DNA of 7,561 nucleotides from positions 1 to 7,561 of the forward strand of contig JADNEJ010000666.1 in NCBI GenBank assembly GCA_016292295.1, read 5' to 3'. The position numbers were made by a program, and so were the translations under genes. This document shows positions 1-6,494 of the stretch, piece by piece. The notes below the pieces were generated by a model. That model saw only the letters and a list, made by a program, of their open reading frames with translations, ran no database searches and had not been told where the DNA came from. Source of the DNA: Candidatus Thiodictyon intracellulare (GTDB taxonomy: Bacteria; Pseudomonadota; Gammaproteobacteria; Chromatiales; Chromatiaceae). Positions within the stretch are counted from its first letter, which is position 1. Each line of letters starts with the position of its first letter.

Positions 1-56
1 GTGCGGTCATCCCGCTAGCGGTGTAGGTGACGCCAAATGCCTCAGCGACCCACGCA
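1..56 (-). mobile_element. Fragment of an IS630-type transposase, cut by the left edge
   Basis: Read on the minus strand from about 53 to 1, the sequence encodes AWVAEAFGVTYTASGMTA. This resembles the second helix-turn-helix of IS630-family (Tc1/mariner-like) transposases, where a W(V/I)xxxFGVxYSxSGMTxLL pattern is usual. The match is from memory and covers only 18 residues. The same frame has a TAG four codons before the match, within AT-rich sequence, so the N-terminal half of a transposase is not present here. The piece is therefore the inner part of a 5'-truncated element whose remainder lies beyond position 1. It cannot be an active gene as seen. The alternative is a chance match in a short stretch. 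Confidence 0.5.
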
Positions 57-299
57 CATGGCTATTTATTCATTGATTTTAATATTATTTTCCGATTTTT
101 AGCCAGCCCTGGCAGCTGGGTTTCTCACCGAAATTTGGGAGAGCCAGGCGCCCACCCGCCCGCATCGCACTGAGTTGCCGCCAGATTCTGCGTAACAAAT
201 TTATTCTATAACTATTTGAATTTTCTACATAATTCAGTGGAGGGATGGGTGTAGTCATCCGACGATCCGTCGGCGGCCGGCCCCGGCGTCTGCAACGGC
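57..299. other. AT-rich, gene-poor patch between the IS fragment and a small ORF
   Basis: Two stretches, about 61-105 and 190-235, are markedly AT-rich in an otherwise GC-rich window, which suggests imported or relic mobile DNA. A perfect small hairpin lies at 259-273 (CCGACG, loop ATC, CGTCGG). A minus-strand frame from ATG 258 to TAA 85 would encode 57 residues beginning MTTPIPPLNYVENS. It has no ribosome binding site and no recognisable domain, so I do not call it a gene. No terminal inverted repeats that would define an element were found by eye. Confidence 0.4.
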
Positions 300-332
300 T
301 CAGCGCCGAAGAGTCGCTGCAACCAGTTTGGC

Positions 333-557
333 TTACCATTTTTCCCAATCGGCATTGGCGGCCTCGTGCGTGGGGTAGCGAAAGACGCCCTTGGGGACGC
401 GGGTGCGGGTCTGCGCCATGGCCTCGCGCCAGGCGATCTCCGCGGGGCTGGGCGGTGCCACCGCGCCGATCGGACGCTGAGTGCAGCGGCCGATGGTTCT
501 GCGGATCATCATGGGTGAAGTCCAATGCCTGCAAGCAACCGCCGGAGACCTGATCAT
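333..557 (-). CDS. Small hypothetical protein with PKGVFRYPTHEAANADWEKW C-terminus
   Basis: This frame gives 74 residues from ATG 557, or 59 from the ATG at 512, followed by another ATG at 509. No start has a clear Shine-Dalgarno sequence, so the start is undecided. The C-terminal half (about residues 33-74) looks like a real protein. It has a proline-rich linker, an AEIAWREAMAQT helix, then TRVPKGVFRYPTHEAANADWEKW read as a short strand plus helix. I have the impression of similar small hypothetical proteins in related bacteria, but I cannot name a family or function. The frame stops at TAA 333-335. If read through it would continue AKLVAATLRR to a TGA at 300-302, so the natural C-terminus may be slightly longer and this copy nonsense-truncated. 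It lies 118 bases downstream of the recC stop, on the same strand. It could also be a decaying fragment. Confidence 0.45.
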   Translation of the reverse strand: MIRSPAVACRHWTSPMMIRRTIGRCTQRPIGAVAPPSPAEIAWREAMAQTRTRVPKGVFRYPTHEAANADWEKW

Positions 558-615
558 AGCGCCGGCGTCGTGACGACGCTCCGGAGACTGTGGAACCCAG
601 GAAGAGCAGTTCTCT

Positions 616-639
616 CACAGAGACACAAAGGTCACAAAG
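616..639. repeat. Short tandem CACARAG motif (three copies)
   Basis: Three heptamers, CACAGAG (616-622), CACAAAG (624-630) and CACAAAG (633-639), are spaced 8 and 9 bases apart in non-coding DNA. On the minus strand they read as CTTTGTG/CTCTGTG and lie 37-60 bases after the recC stop. Similar CACAGAG-rich strings recur as dispersed intergenic repeats in many environmental bacterial genomes, to my recollection. Function is unknown. They do not form a hairpin, so they are not an intrinsic terminator. Confidence 0.4.
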
Positions 640-675
640 ATTTTCGAAATGAGGGGTCCTGGGCGGCCTGGACGC

Positions 676-3600
676 TTAGTCGCCGTCGGCCTGGATCGCG
701 GCGAACAGTGGGTTAAAAACCTGGTGGGCCAGAGTCTCGAAGGCCTGGTCGACGGCGTTGCGCCCGCGCAAGGCGGTGCGCACCGCCCAGTGCTGCGACT
801 CGCCGGAGCCGCCGCCGAAGCCGCCCTCCCAGGTGTCCCAGGTCTTCTTGTCCCAGCCGGAGCGGGCGAAGGCACGGGAGGTCTCGGGGTAGAAGGGCAT
901 GGGAGCCGACTGACCGGCCTGGAACAGCGCGATCAGGTGCGCCAAGTGTCCAAGGGCACCCTCGACCGGCCCCAGCGTCAGCACTGCGAGCGTGAAGGCA
1001 CCGGTGCGCTGGTCCTGTCTCTCGGTGATCAGGGTGCTGCGCGGCGCGACTCCGGCGGGCGCCAGGTGGTTCAGCACCAGGTGCCGCACCCACAGGGCCA
1101 CCAGGTCGTGGGCGCGCTGCCGGCCGAGCCGCCAGGCGACCCGTCCCGCGTCCGTGACCCCGTCCACCCAGCCGACGAGCCGCAGGCCACCGATTGCGAA
1201 CCCCAGGTCCAGGGGCGGTCGCAGATTGCGAAGGTATGGGTCCAGCCCGTCACGGAACGCGGCAACCCGCCCGGCCTGCGCGTCCAGCAGCAGCTCGGCG
1301 GCGGCCCCGTGGGGCAGGTCGCCGCCGGCCAGTACCAGGGCGTGCGCCTCAACGTCAGGCCGACCCTCCCACGCCAGGGCCAGGAGGCGCTGGCGCAGGC
1401 TCCAGCCGGTGAGCCCGTCCAAGACAAAGGGCTCCACCTCGGCCACGGCCGCCTCGTCCTGTGGTATGCGCAGGCCCAGGCCGCGAGTCAGGAACCACTC
1501 GGCGGGCAGGCGCAGAAAGCGGATCAGATCATCGAGTTCAAGTTCCTGCAGCGGCGCGCCTGCGTCCGACTCCGGGGTGTCGGCCGGCGCCGCCGTGACC
1601 GGCGCAAAGCAATCGGACCCGGGGGTGCGCCCGGCCTGGGCGGCGCGGCACCAGTCGTCCCGGTAGCTCCACAGACGCGGGTCAGCGCCGTCGAAATAGC
1701 GCCGCGAGAAAGGCTGAAGCGGGTGGCGCACCAGCAGCCGCGCCGGCAGGTCCACCCCGTCGGTGAAGCGGAAGGCGCCGCGGCAGTAGTCGAGCAGTTC
1801 GTCGACCAGCACCGAGGGGACCCGCACCGCGTTGTCGCGCTGGTCGCGGCCCAGATAGGACAGATAGAGCCGCTCGCGGGCGGACAGCACGGCCTCCAGG
1901 AACAAGTGCCGGTCGTCCTCCCGGCGGGCGCGGTCGCCGCGGCGCGGGGCGGCGGCCATCAGGTCGAAGCTCAGGGGGCGCTGGTCGCGGGGGAAGTCGA
2001 TCCCGTTCATGCCGAGCAGGCACAGGACGCGCGCCGGAATGCTGCGCATCGGAACCATGTTGCAGAAGGTGACCCGGCCGGTCAGGAAGCGCTGGGCGGG
2101 GGTGGCAGCGTCGAGCACCGCGCCGACCTCGACACGCAGTATGTCGAGCCCGACCGGCGCCGTGAGGCCAGCCGCCGCCCCGTTGCGGCCTAGTTGATCC
2201 AGCGCGGTGCGCAGTGGTTGGAGCAGGTCCTCTTCGTCCTCGTCCGGATCGAATAGGTCCGCTAGCAGGCGGTTGACGGCGCCCGCCCAGTCCGCCAGGG
2301 TGCGCGGGCGGGCCAGGGCGCGGCGCCAGTGCCCCAGGGTATCGATCAGCTCCTGGAGCCCGCCCAGGGCCAGCGCCTCCGCACCCTCCAGGTCCGGGTA
2401 GGGCAGGACCCCGCGGTAGAGGGTGTCGCCCGGCGGCAAGGCCAGCCCCATGAATAGGCGCCGCAGCCCGCAGGCCCAGGAGTTGGCGTCCTCGCCCGGC
2501 AGGCCCAGGTCGGCGCGCATGGCGGCGTCCAGGCCCCAGCGCACCCCGCTCTCGGTCACCCAGGTGCGGATGCGCGCCAGATCCGCCGGCGCGATCCCGA
2601 AGCGCCGAGCGATGGCCGGTACCTCCAGCCAGTCCAGCACCTGTGTCGCCTCCAGGCGGGAGTGGAGCAGCCCGAGCAGTTCGGTGACCGCGCCCAGCAG
2701 CGGCTGCTCCGCCGACAGGCGCCGGTCGGCGATGGACCAGGGGATGCGCCGCGCGGCGGGCGCGGCACCGAACACCGCGTCGATGTGCGGGGCATAGCTG
2801 TCGATGTCCGGGGCCATGCAGATGATCTCCCGGGGCTTGAGCCCCGGAAGTGTGGCGAAGCAGCGCAGCAGCCGGTCGTGCAGGACCTGGACCTCCCGAT
2901 GGCGCCCGTGGCACACCTGGACCTGGATCGATTCGTCCGTCAGGTCGAGCGGGGTCCGTTGCGCCGGGTCCGAGCTGCGTCGGTCGCGCAGGGCCAGGAT
3001 GTCGCCCTGGATCAGGCCGAGCAGGTGGCCCTGGTCCGGCTCCTGGAAGTCCGGTATCCAGTCCCCGCCCATGTCCAGCAGTTGGTCCTGAAAGCCCATG
3101 CCCCCGTGGCCCCAGGAGGCGAGCAGCGGGTTGCCCAGATCCAGGAGTGCGGTGCTGTCCGAGGTCTCGGTCACCAGTGCCCGGGCGCGCCCGCGCGCCT
3201 GCCGCCCCTCGTCGACGAGGTCCGCCCAATACTCATCACAGGGGTTCAGCACGAAGAGATGGATCGGGATCAGCCCGGCGAGCCCCACCAGGACTCGGCA
3301 ATAAATGGGCGGGAGCGCGGTGGGCGCGAACATCAGCACGCGCTCCGGCAAGGCCCGGAGGGGCGCGATGCCGTCGGTCAGGGCGCGGTCCAGGCGGGCG
3401 AACAGGGCGGCGCGGTGGGGTGTGTGAATCTGCGCCGCCAGCAGGCGCCAGAGGCGGGACTGCCAGTGGTCCTGATCGGGCTTGAGGCAGGCCCCCTGCT
3501 CCCATTCAAGGACCAGCTCGGGCCGGTAGACCAGGTATTGGTCGAAGAGGTCCGCCACCCGCCACGCCAACTGGTAGGTCTTGAGCTCCCGCGGCTCGCC

Positions 3601-3945
3601 GACCAGATAGCGCGCGGGCTCCGCAAAGGCCGGGTCCGCCGCCAGCCCCGGCAGGCAGGCGAAGATCCGCAACACCAGGCGGTCCTTGTCCCAGTCCGAT
3701 TGGGGCGGCAGGTCCTCGAACCAGCACCCGAGCAGGTCCCAGATCAGGCGTGCCGGCAGCGGAAAGCGCAGATTGGCCGCGATCCCGGCCCGCTGCGCCA
3801 GCCCCTGGGCCAGCCAGCGCGCCATCCCCTGGTTCTGGGCGACCACAAACTCCTCGCCGAAAGGGTCAGCGAGCGGCCGGTCGAGCACCGCGACCAGGTG
3901 GTCCAGCAGGACCTCGAGCCGGTTGCTGTGGTAGATCTCAAGCAT
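676..3945 (-). CDS. recC: RecC, gamma subunit of exodeoxyribonuclease V (RecBCD)
   Basis: An uninterrupted 1089-residue protein, close to the 1122 residues of E. coli RecC. RecC is the inactive helicase/nuclease-like scaffold that splits DNA strands and recognises Chi within the cytoplasmic RecBCD complex for double-strand break repair. Diagnostic segments are the N-terminus MLEIYHSNRLEVLLDHL, EEFVVAQNQGMARWL (31-45), ERVLMFAPTALPPIYCRVL (201-219), IHLFVLNPCDEYW (228-240), QVCHGRHREVQVLHDRLL (343-360), ICMAPDIDSYAPHIDAVFG (375-393) and the block FCNMVPMRSIPARVLCLLGM (627-646) through LYLSYLGRDQRDN (693-705). The C-terminal domain starts near ELELDDLIRFLRLPAEWFL (801-819). ATG 3945 is chosen because RecC proteins begin with this motif; the frame is open to a GTG at 4080, but that extension is low in RecC-like sequence. 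The ribosome binding site is weak (AGG, 12-base spacer). recB and recD, usually adjacent, are not seen on either side. Confidence 0.97.
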   Translation of the reverse strand: MLEIYHSNRLEVLLDHLVAVLDRPLADPFGEEFVVAQNQGMARWLAQGLAQRAGIAANLRFPLPARLIWDLLGCWFEDLPPQSDWDKDRLVLRIFACLPGLAADPAFAEPARYLVGEPRELKTYQLAWRVADLFDQYLVYRPELVLEWEQGACLKPDQDHWQSRLWRLLAAQIHTPHRAALFARLDRALTDGIAPLRALPERVLMFAPTALPPIYCRVLVGLAGLIPIHLFVLNPCDEYWADLVDEGRQARGRARALVTETSDSTALLDLGNPLLASWGHGGMGFQDQLLDMGGDWIPDFQEPDQGHLLGLIQGDILALRDRRSSDPAQRTPLDLTDESIQVQVCHGRHREVQVLHDRLLRCFATLPGLKPREIICMAPDIDSYAPHIDAVFGAAPAARRIPWSIADRRLSAEQPLLGAVTELLGLLHSRLEATQVLDWLEVPAIARRFGIAPADLARIRTWVTESGVRWGLDAAMRADLGLPGEDANSWACGLRRLFMGLALPPGDTLYRGVLPYPDLEGAEALALGGLQELIDTLGHWRRALARPRTLADWAGAVNRLLADLFDPDEDEEDLLQPLRTALDQLGRNGAAAGLTAPVGLDILRVEVGAVLDAATPAQRFLTGRVTFCNMVPMRSIPARVLCLLGMNGIDFPRDQRPLSFDLMAAAPRRGDRARREDDRHLFLEAVLSARERLYLSYLGRDQRDNAVRVPSVLVDELLDYCRGAFRFTDGVDLPARLLVRHPLQPFSRRYFDGADPRLWSYRDDWCRAAQAGRTPGSDCFAPVTAAPADTPESDAGAPLQELELDDLIRFLRLPAEWFLTRGLGLRIPQDEAAVAEVEPFVLDGLTGWSLRQRLLALAWEGRPDVEAHALVLAGGDLPHGAAAELLLDAQAGRVAAFRDGLDPYLRNLRPPLDLGFAIGGLRLVGWVDGVTDAGRVAWRLGRQRAHDLVALWVRHLVLNHLAPAGVAPRSTLITERQDQRTGAFTLAVLTLGPVEGALGHLAHLIALFQAGQSAPMPFYPETSRAFARSGWDKKTWDTWEGGFGGGSGESQHWAVRTALRGRNAVDQAFETLAHQVFNPLFAAIQADGD

Positions 3946-4276
3946 GGGGTAGGCAGACCTGGTGGCGGCAAGGGCGACGCGGGGGCCATTGTCACCGCAG
4001 CGGGACCCATTCGGCGAGTTCCCACCGCGCTCCGCTCGGAGTTTTCCGATCCTTTTTTCGCCTCTTCCTGACGCTCCCACGCTCCTTTTGCGATGTCCTG
4101 GTGCGCGCCGCTGGCGCTATCATTTACCCGCCGCTGACCCACGGATCGGCACCGATCGGTCGCGGCTTACGATGGGCGCGGTGAGGCGTGAGAAGGGTCC
4201 GGCCACTGTTGGCCATGACCGTCTGCTCCCTCATCCCCGCGGCGGCCTTGATCATCGTTTCGGCTGCTCCCGGGCC
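3946..4276. other. Upstream region of recC, no supported gene
   Basis: This stretch separates recC from the palindromic repeat. The recC frame stays open to a GTG at 4080, and plus-strand frames are also open here, but none shows a ribosome binding site with a recognisable product. A small hairpin lies at 4144-4157 (GATCGG, CA, CCGATC). Any recC promoter should be here. I see no convincing -35/-10 pair. Confidence 0.5.
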
Positions 4277-4332
4277 GGAGTCCAAGGCTTTAGCCTTGGA
4301 TGTACAGGACCAAGGCTGAAGCCTTGGACTCC
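4277..4332. repeat. Double-hairpin palindrome resembling a REP/BIME element
   Basis: Two 23-base arms (4277-4299 and 4310-4332) are inverted copies matching at 22 of 23 positions, separated by a 10-base spacer (4300-4309). The one mismatch would be a G-U pair in RNA. Each arm is itself a palindrome: CCAAGGCT-TT-AGCCTTGG in the left arm and CCAAGGCT-GA-AGCCTTGG in the right. The element can therefore fold as one long cruciform or as two small hairpins side by side. This nested design is typical of REP/BIME or MITE-like intergenic repeats mobilised by RAYT (IS200-like) transposases, though no such transposase is in the window. No T-run follows, so it is not a classical terminator. Confidence 0.85.
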
Positions 4333-4384
4333 AGAAGGTCGCACCGGTCCCTTTGATTATTCCTGATGTCCTTTAGCACGGAGA

Positions 4385-4537
4385 ATGATGCAGAGCCTGT
4401 TGGAGACCGCCATGGCTACGGGCAACCTGATCGCCTTCTTCGGGGCTAAGTTGGCCAAGCCGCCGACCCCGCGCGGCGGGACCTGGGTCGTGGATGTGTA
4501 CAGCATCGATGGTATCATCCTTTACGGCGGGAAATAG
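4385..4537 (+). CDS. Small hypothetical protein, 50 residues (or 41)
   Basis: The only plausible plus-strand gene. It reads MMQSLLETAMATGNLIAFFG, then AKLAKPPTPRGG, then TWVVDVYSIDGIILYGGK, ending at TAG 4535-4537. A stop at 4364-4366 limits the frame upstream. A GGAG at 4380-4383 is very close to the paired ATGs at 4385 and 4388. A better placed GGAG (4402-4405, 6-base spacer) precedes the in-frame ATG at 4412, which would give 41 residues starting MATGNLIAFFG. The protein has a hydrophobic stretch, a proline/glycine linker, and a beta-rich tail (WVVDVYSIDGIILY). It has no signal peptide or full membrane helix that I trust and no recognised family. It lies just after the double-hairpin repeat and is convergent with the DedA gene. 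It could be a real microprotein, the C-terminal relic of a larger gene, or a chance frame. Confidence 0.45.
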   Translation: MMQSLLETAMATGNLIAFFGAKLAKPPTPRGGTWVVDVYSIDGIILYGGK

Positions 4538-4569
4538 TCCCGCAGACCGCGAGGTCTTAGGTCCGCGCA

Positions 4570-4588
4570 GCCGACCCTACGGGTTGGC
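4570..4588. other. GC-rich hairpin after the small plus-strand ORF
   Basis: GCCGACCC (4570-4577), loop TAC, GGGTTGGC (4581-4588): an 8-base stem with one G-T pair. It lies 33 bases after the stop of the plus-strand ORF. No T-run follows, so a Rho-independent terminator is unlikely, but it could protect an mRNA 3' end from either strand. Confidence 0.35.
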
Positions 4589-4608
4589 GGCGCGCTTGCT
4601 GGATAGGA

Positions 4609-4628
4609 AGGACCGGGCGCCCGGTCCT
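4609..4628. repeat. Perfect 20-base palindrome
   Basis: AGGACCGGGC followed directly by its exact reverse complement GCCCGGTCCT, in non-coding DNA between the small plus-strand ORF and the DedA gene. It is symmetrical with no loop, more like a protein-binding dyad or cruciform site than a transcription terminator. No T-run is present. Its role is unknown. Confidence 0.5.
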
Positions 4629-4682
4629 GTGGGCGCGAGGCGCAGCCGGCCGCCTCGGGCCGCACCGCGGCCGACACATGGA

Positions 4683-4704
4683 TGACACCGCTGGAGCGAT
4701 GTCA
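4683..4704. terminator. Stem-loop 3' of the DedA gene, weak terminator candidate
   Basis: TGACACCGCT and AGCGATGTCA are complementary at 9 of 10 positions around a GG centre. The structure begins 28 bases after the restored DedA stop (4732-4734) on the minus strand. It lacks a U-tract, so it is at best an mRNA-stabilising hairpin or a Rho-independent terminator of poor quality. Confidence 0.25.
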
Positions 4705-4731
4705 CCAGGGCAGCGGGGCGCCGTAGCCGGC

Positions 4732-5483
4732 CTACTGCGCGCCCGCTGCCGGCCTCCAGCGGATCAGCAGCCACCAGATCAGGACGATCACCCCGAGCAC
4801 CAGGGTGGCCAGGGTCGACGCAGCGGTCCAGAGGCTGATCCTGCGGATCAAGCCGATAACGGCAACAGGTGCTCGTCCAGGTAGTAGACCCAGAACCCCC
4901 AGACACCCACCCACAGGGCCGCCCCCACCAGGGTGAAGAGGGCGAAGCGCAGCCGGGGCATCTCCAGGACTCCGGCGGCAATGCTGAGCATCTGCCGCGG
5001 CCCGTCGATGAAGCGACAGAAGCCGGCACCGACCCGTGCCAGCCGCTCCTCGTTGACCCCCCAGCGTGTCAGCAGTGGCCGACCGCCCCGGCGGACGATC
5101 ACATAACCAATTGTATTAACTAGCACCGAGGCCAGGAAGGTGACCAGCAGCAGCCAGCCGATGTGCAGCCGCGGGTGCGCGACTGCATCCAGGGCCGCGA
5201 CCGACAGCAGCGTCTGCCCGGGCGTCGGTAGCCCGGCCCCCTCCGCGCTCACGGACAGCGCGACCGCCGCGTAGCCATAACGGCCGAGCCACGGCTGGAC
5301 GCGGACGATATCGTGTTGCAGGTCCCGCTCGAGGCGCCGGTGAATCGTCGCGGCCGATGCCGTGGCCGATGCGGGGCGCGTCGGCCGGGGCCGGTGCCGT
5401 ACCGGCCACCTGGTCGGCCATGACCCCAGCAGCAGGGGCAGCGCCAAGGCCAGGCAGATCAGGAGTCGCTGATTACGCATCAT
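4732..5483 (-). pseudogene. DedA/VTT-family membrane protein with a C-terminal frameshift
   Basis: DedA-family inner-membrane proteins act in lipid-carrier translocation and envelope homeostasis. The first frame (5483-4848) gives 211 residues. It has an N-terminal hydrophobic helix (7-20), the re-entrant motif AEGAGLPTPGQTLLS (80-94, matching ExxGxPxPGE with Q for E), a helix at 109-130, FCRFIDGPRQMLSIAAGV (155-172) matching the family's FxRxxPxxR motif, and a helix near 183-201. It then runs ..DEHLLPLSA and stops. The expected last membrane helix, VIGLIRRISLWTAAST followed by LATLVLGVIVLIWWLLIRW, lies directly after in another frame and ends at TAG 4732-4734. One extra base at about 4858-4862 (CCG-TTATC to CCG-GTT-ATC) joins them into a 250-residue protein of normal family length. 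ATG 5483 is backed by the AAGGTGA site. The frameshift could be real or a single sequencing error; if it is an error, the gene is intact. The truncated form might still fold partly. Confidence 0.8.
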
Positions 5484-5489
5484 TCGGGG

Positions 5490-5496
5490 TCACCTT
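5490..5496 (-). promoter_or_regulatory. Ribosome binding site of the DedA gene
   Basis: AAGGTGA on the minus strand, six bases before ATG 5481-5483, with a second ATG directly after it. It fits the 16S anti-Shine-Dalgarno sequence well and decides the start. Further upstream a TAAAAT (5553-5558, minus) could be a -10 box, but no good -35 is seen. Confidence 0.55.
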
Positions 5497-5741
5497 GGGG
5501 GTTGGGGCGGCCGGGCTCTGCACGGCCGGGGTAGGTCCGATCGTGAAACAGGATTTTACCGCGGCGGTTAGTTCAGGGTCGCCACTGATCCGCACACCCT
5601 GGGACTTTCGCTCACAGGTGCCAAGAACCGAGGTGCGTCGCGGTATCACTCGCGCGGCGGTGTCGGTGCCGCCGCGAGGAAGACGTCACGGCACCGGCGC
5701 AGCCAGTCCTCAAACAGAGGCACACGCAAGCGCAACCGGCC

Positions 5742-6467
5742 TTAGTCGGCAAGCAGGTAGCCGTTCTCCACCAGGCGCAGTTGCGCCGCCCGGTCGGTGG
5801 AGACCTCGCCCGCGAGGACCTGCTCCAGGCAGGCGCGGCAGGCGTCGCCGCGGCAGAACTCGTTCCAGAAGCGTTCCATGGGAACCGTGTCCCGGTTCAG
5901 TACCGCGGCGACCGACTCGTCCAGGTCCGCCATCATCATGTCATACCACCCGTCCCGGTTGGCGATGTCGACCAGGTTCCAGCACAGCCGCTGGAGCAGG
6001 TCGTGGCGCCCCTGGGTCAGGGTGAACAGGCGCTCCTTGACTGCTGCCGGGTAGCGCGGCGGCACCGGCTCGGTGATGAAGCGCAGGGCATCGGGGCGGG
6101 CGAGATAGTCCACCCGCAGGGTCTGGGTATGGACGAAGTAGCGCGCCCATCCCGGGTCGCACAGCTCCGCCAGGGGTGTGGCGCTCACGAGCAGCAGGAC
6201 CACCCGGTTTTGATGCTGGAAGAAGCTGCGCATAGCGGCGAGCAAGCGTGCGCCCTGCTCCGGGTCGCGCTCCAGATAGCCGTGCAGGGCATCGTATTCG
6301 TCCAGGGCCAGGATCAGTTTGCGGTCGTCGTCCGGCGCCAGCCTTGCCAGCCATTCGCGCAGCCCCCGCCAGGCGGAGAGCCATTCGATCGGCGGCGCCC
6401 AATCCCCGTCGGGGCGTTGCAGCCGCTCGGCCACGCGGCGACGCAGGTCCGCGAGCCAACTGGTCAC
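5742..6467 (-). pseudogene. Pseudogene part: ATPase core with Walker B, no Walker A
   Basis: A 241-codon open frame from GTG 6467. It carries Walker B LILALDEYDAL (51-61, catalytic-type Asp56-Glu57), a sensor-1-like strand VVLLLVSATPL (89-99) and downstream helices. No P-loop is present in this frame. The GTG sits inside a run of six G (6467-6472) and marks where a slipped frame is re-entered, so it is not a convincing start. Automated annotation would probably call this an intact ATP-binding protein. On its own it could not bind ATP in the usual way. It ends at TAA 5742-5744, and the same frame continues with RLRLRVPLFEDWLRR beyond that stop. Confidence 0.65.
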
Positions 6468-6494
6468 CCCCCTTGGCCCGATCGTCCTGGAAGT

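Noticed and set aside
85..258. A 57-codon minus-strand ORF (MTTPIPPLNYVENS...).
   Set aside because: It has no ribosome binding site, mixed base composition and no recognisable motif. It is mentioned only under the AT-rich patch.
649..2193. A 514-codon open frame on the plus strand opposite recC.
   Set aside because: It is a shadow of high-GC codon bias in recC. The sequence is low-complexity (Gln, Gly, Val, Ala, Pro) with no domain, while the minus strand is unmistakably RecC.
1682..3229. A 515-codon frame on the minus strand overlapping recC.
   Set aside because: It is an Arg/Pro/Gly/Ala-rich out-of-frame reading of recC with no protein-like features.
2662..4071. A 469-codon plus-strand frame opposite the start of recC.
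   Set aside because: It is antisense to recC, with skewed composition and no ribosome binding site or domain.
3946..4080. N-terminal extension of RecC from GTG 4080.
   Set aside because: RecC proteins start at MLEIYHSNRLE. The extension is compositionally unlike RecC and its GGAG is only one base from the GTG.
4215..4319. A 34-codon plus-strand ORF starting MTVCSLIPAAALIIVSAAP, like a signal peptide.
   Set aside because: It has no ribosome binding site and its second half is translation of the palindromic repeat. It is most likely chance.
5742..6467. Calling the 241-codon frame an intact ATPase.
   Set aside because: It has Walker B but no Walker A. The P-loop remnant and lead-in motif lie just upstream in other frames, and conserved-looking tail sequence lies beyond its stop.
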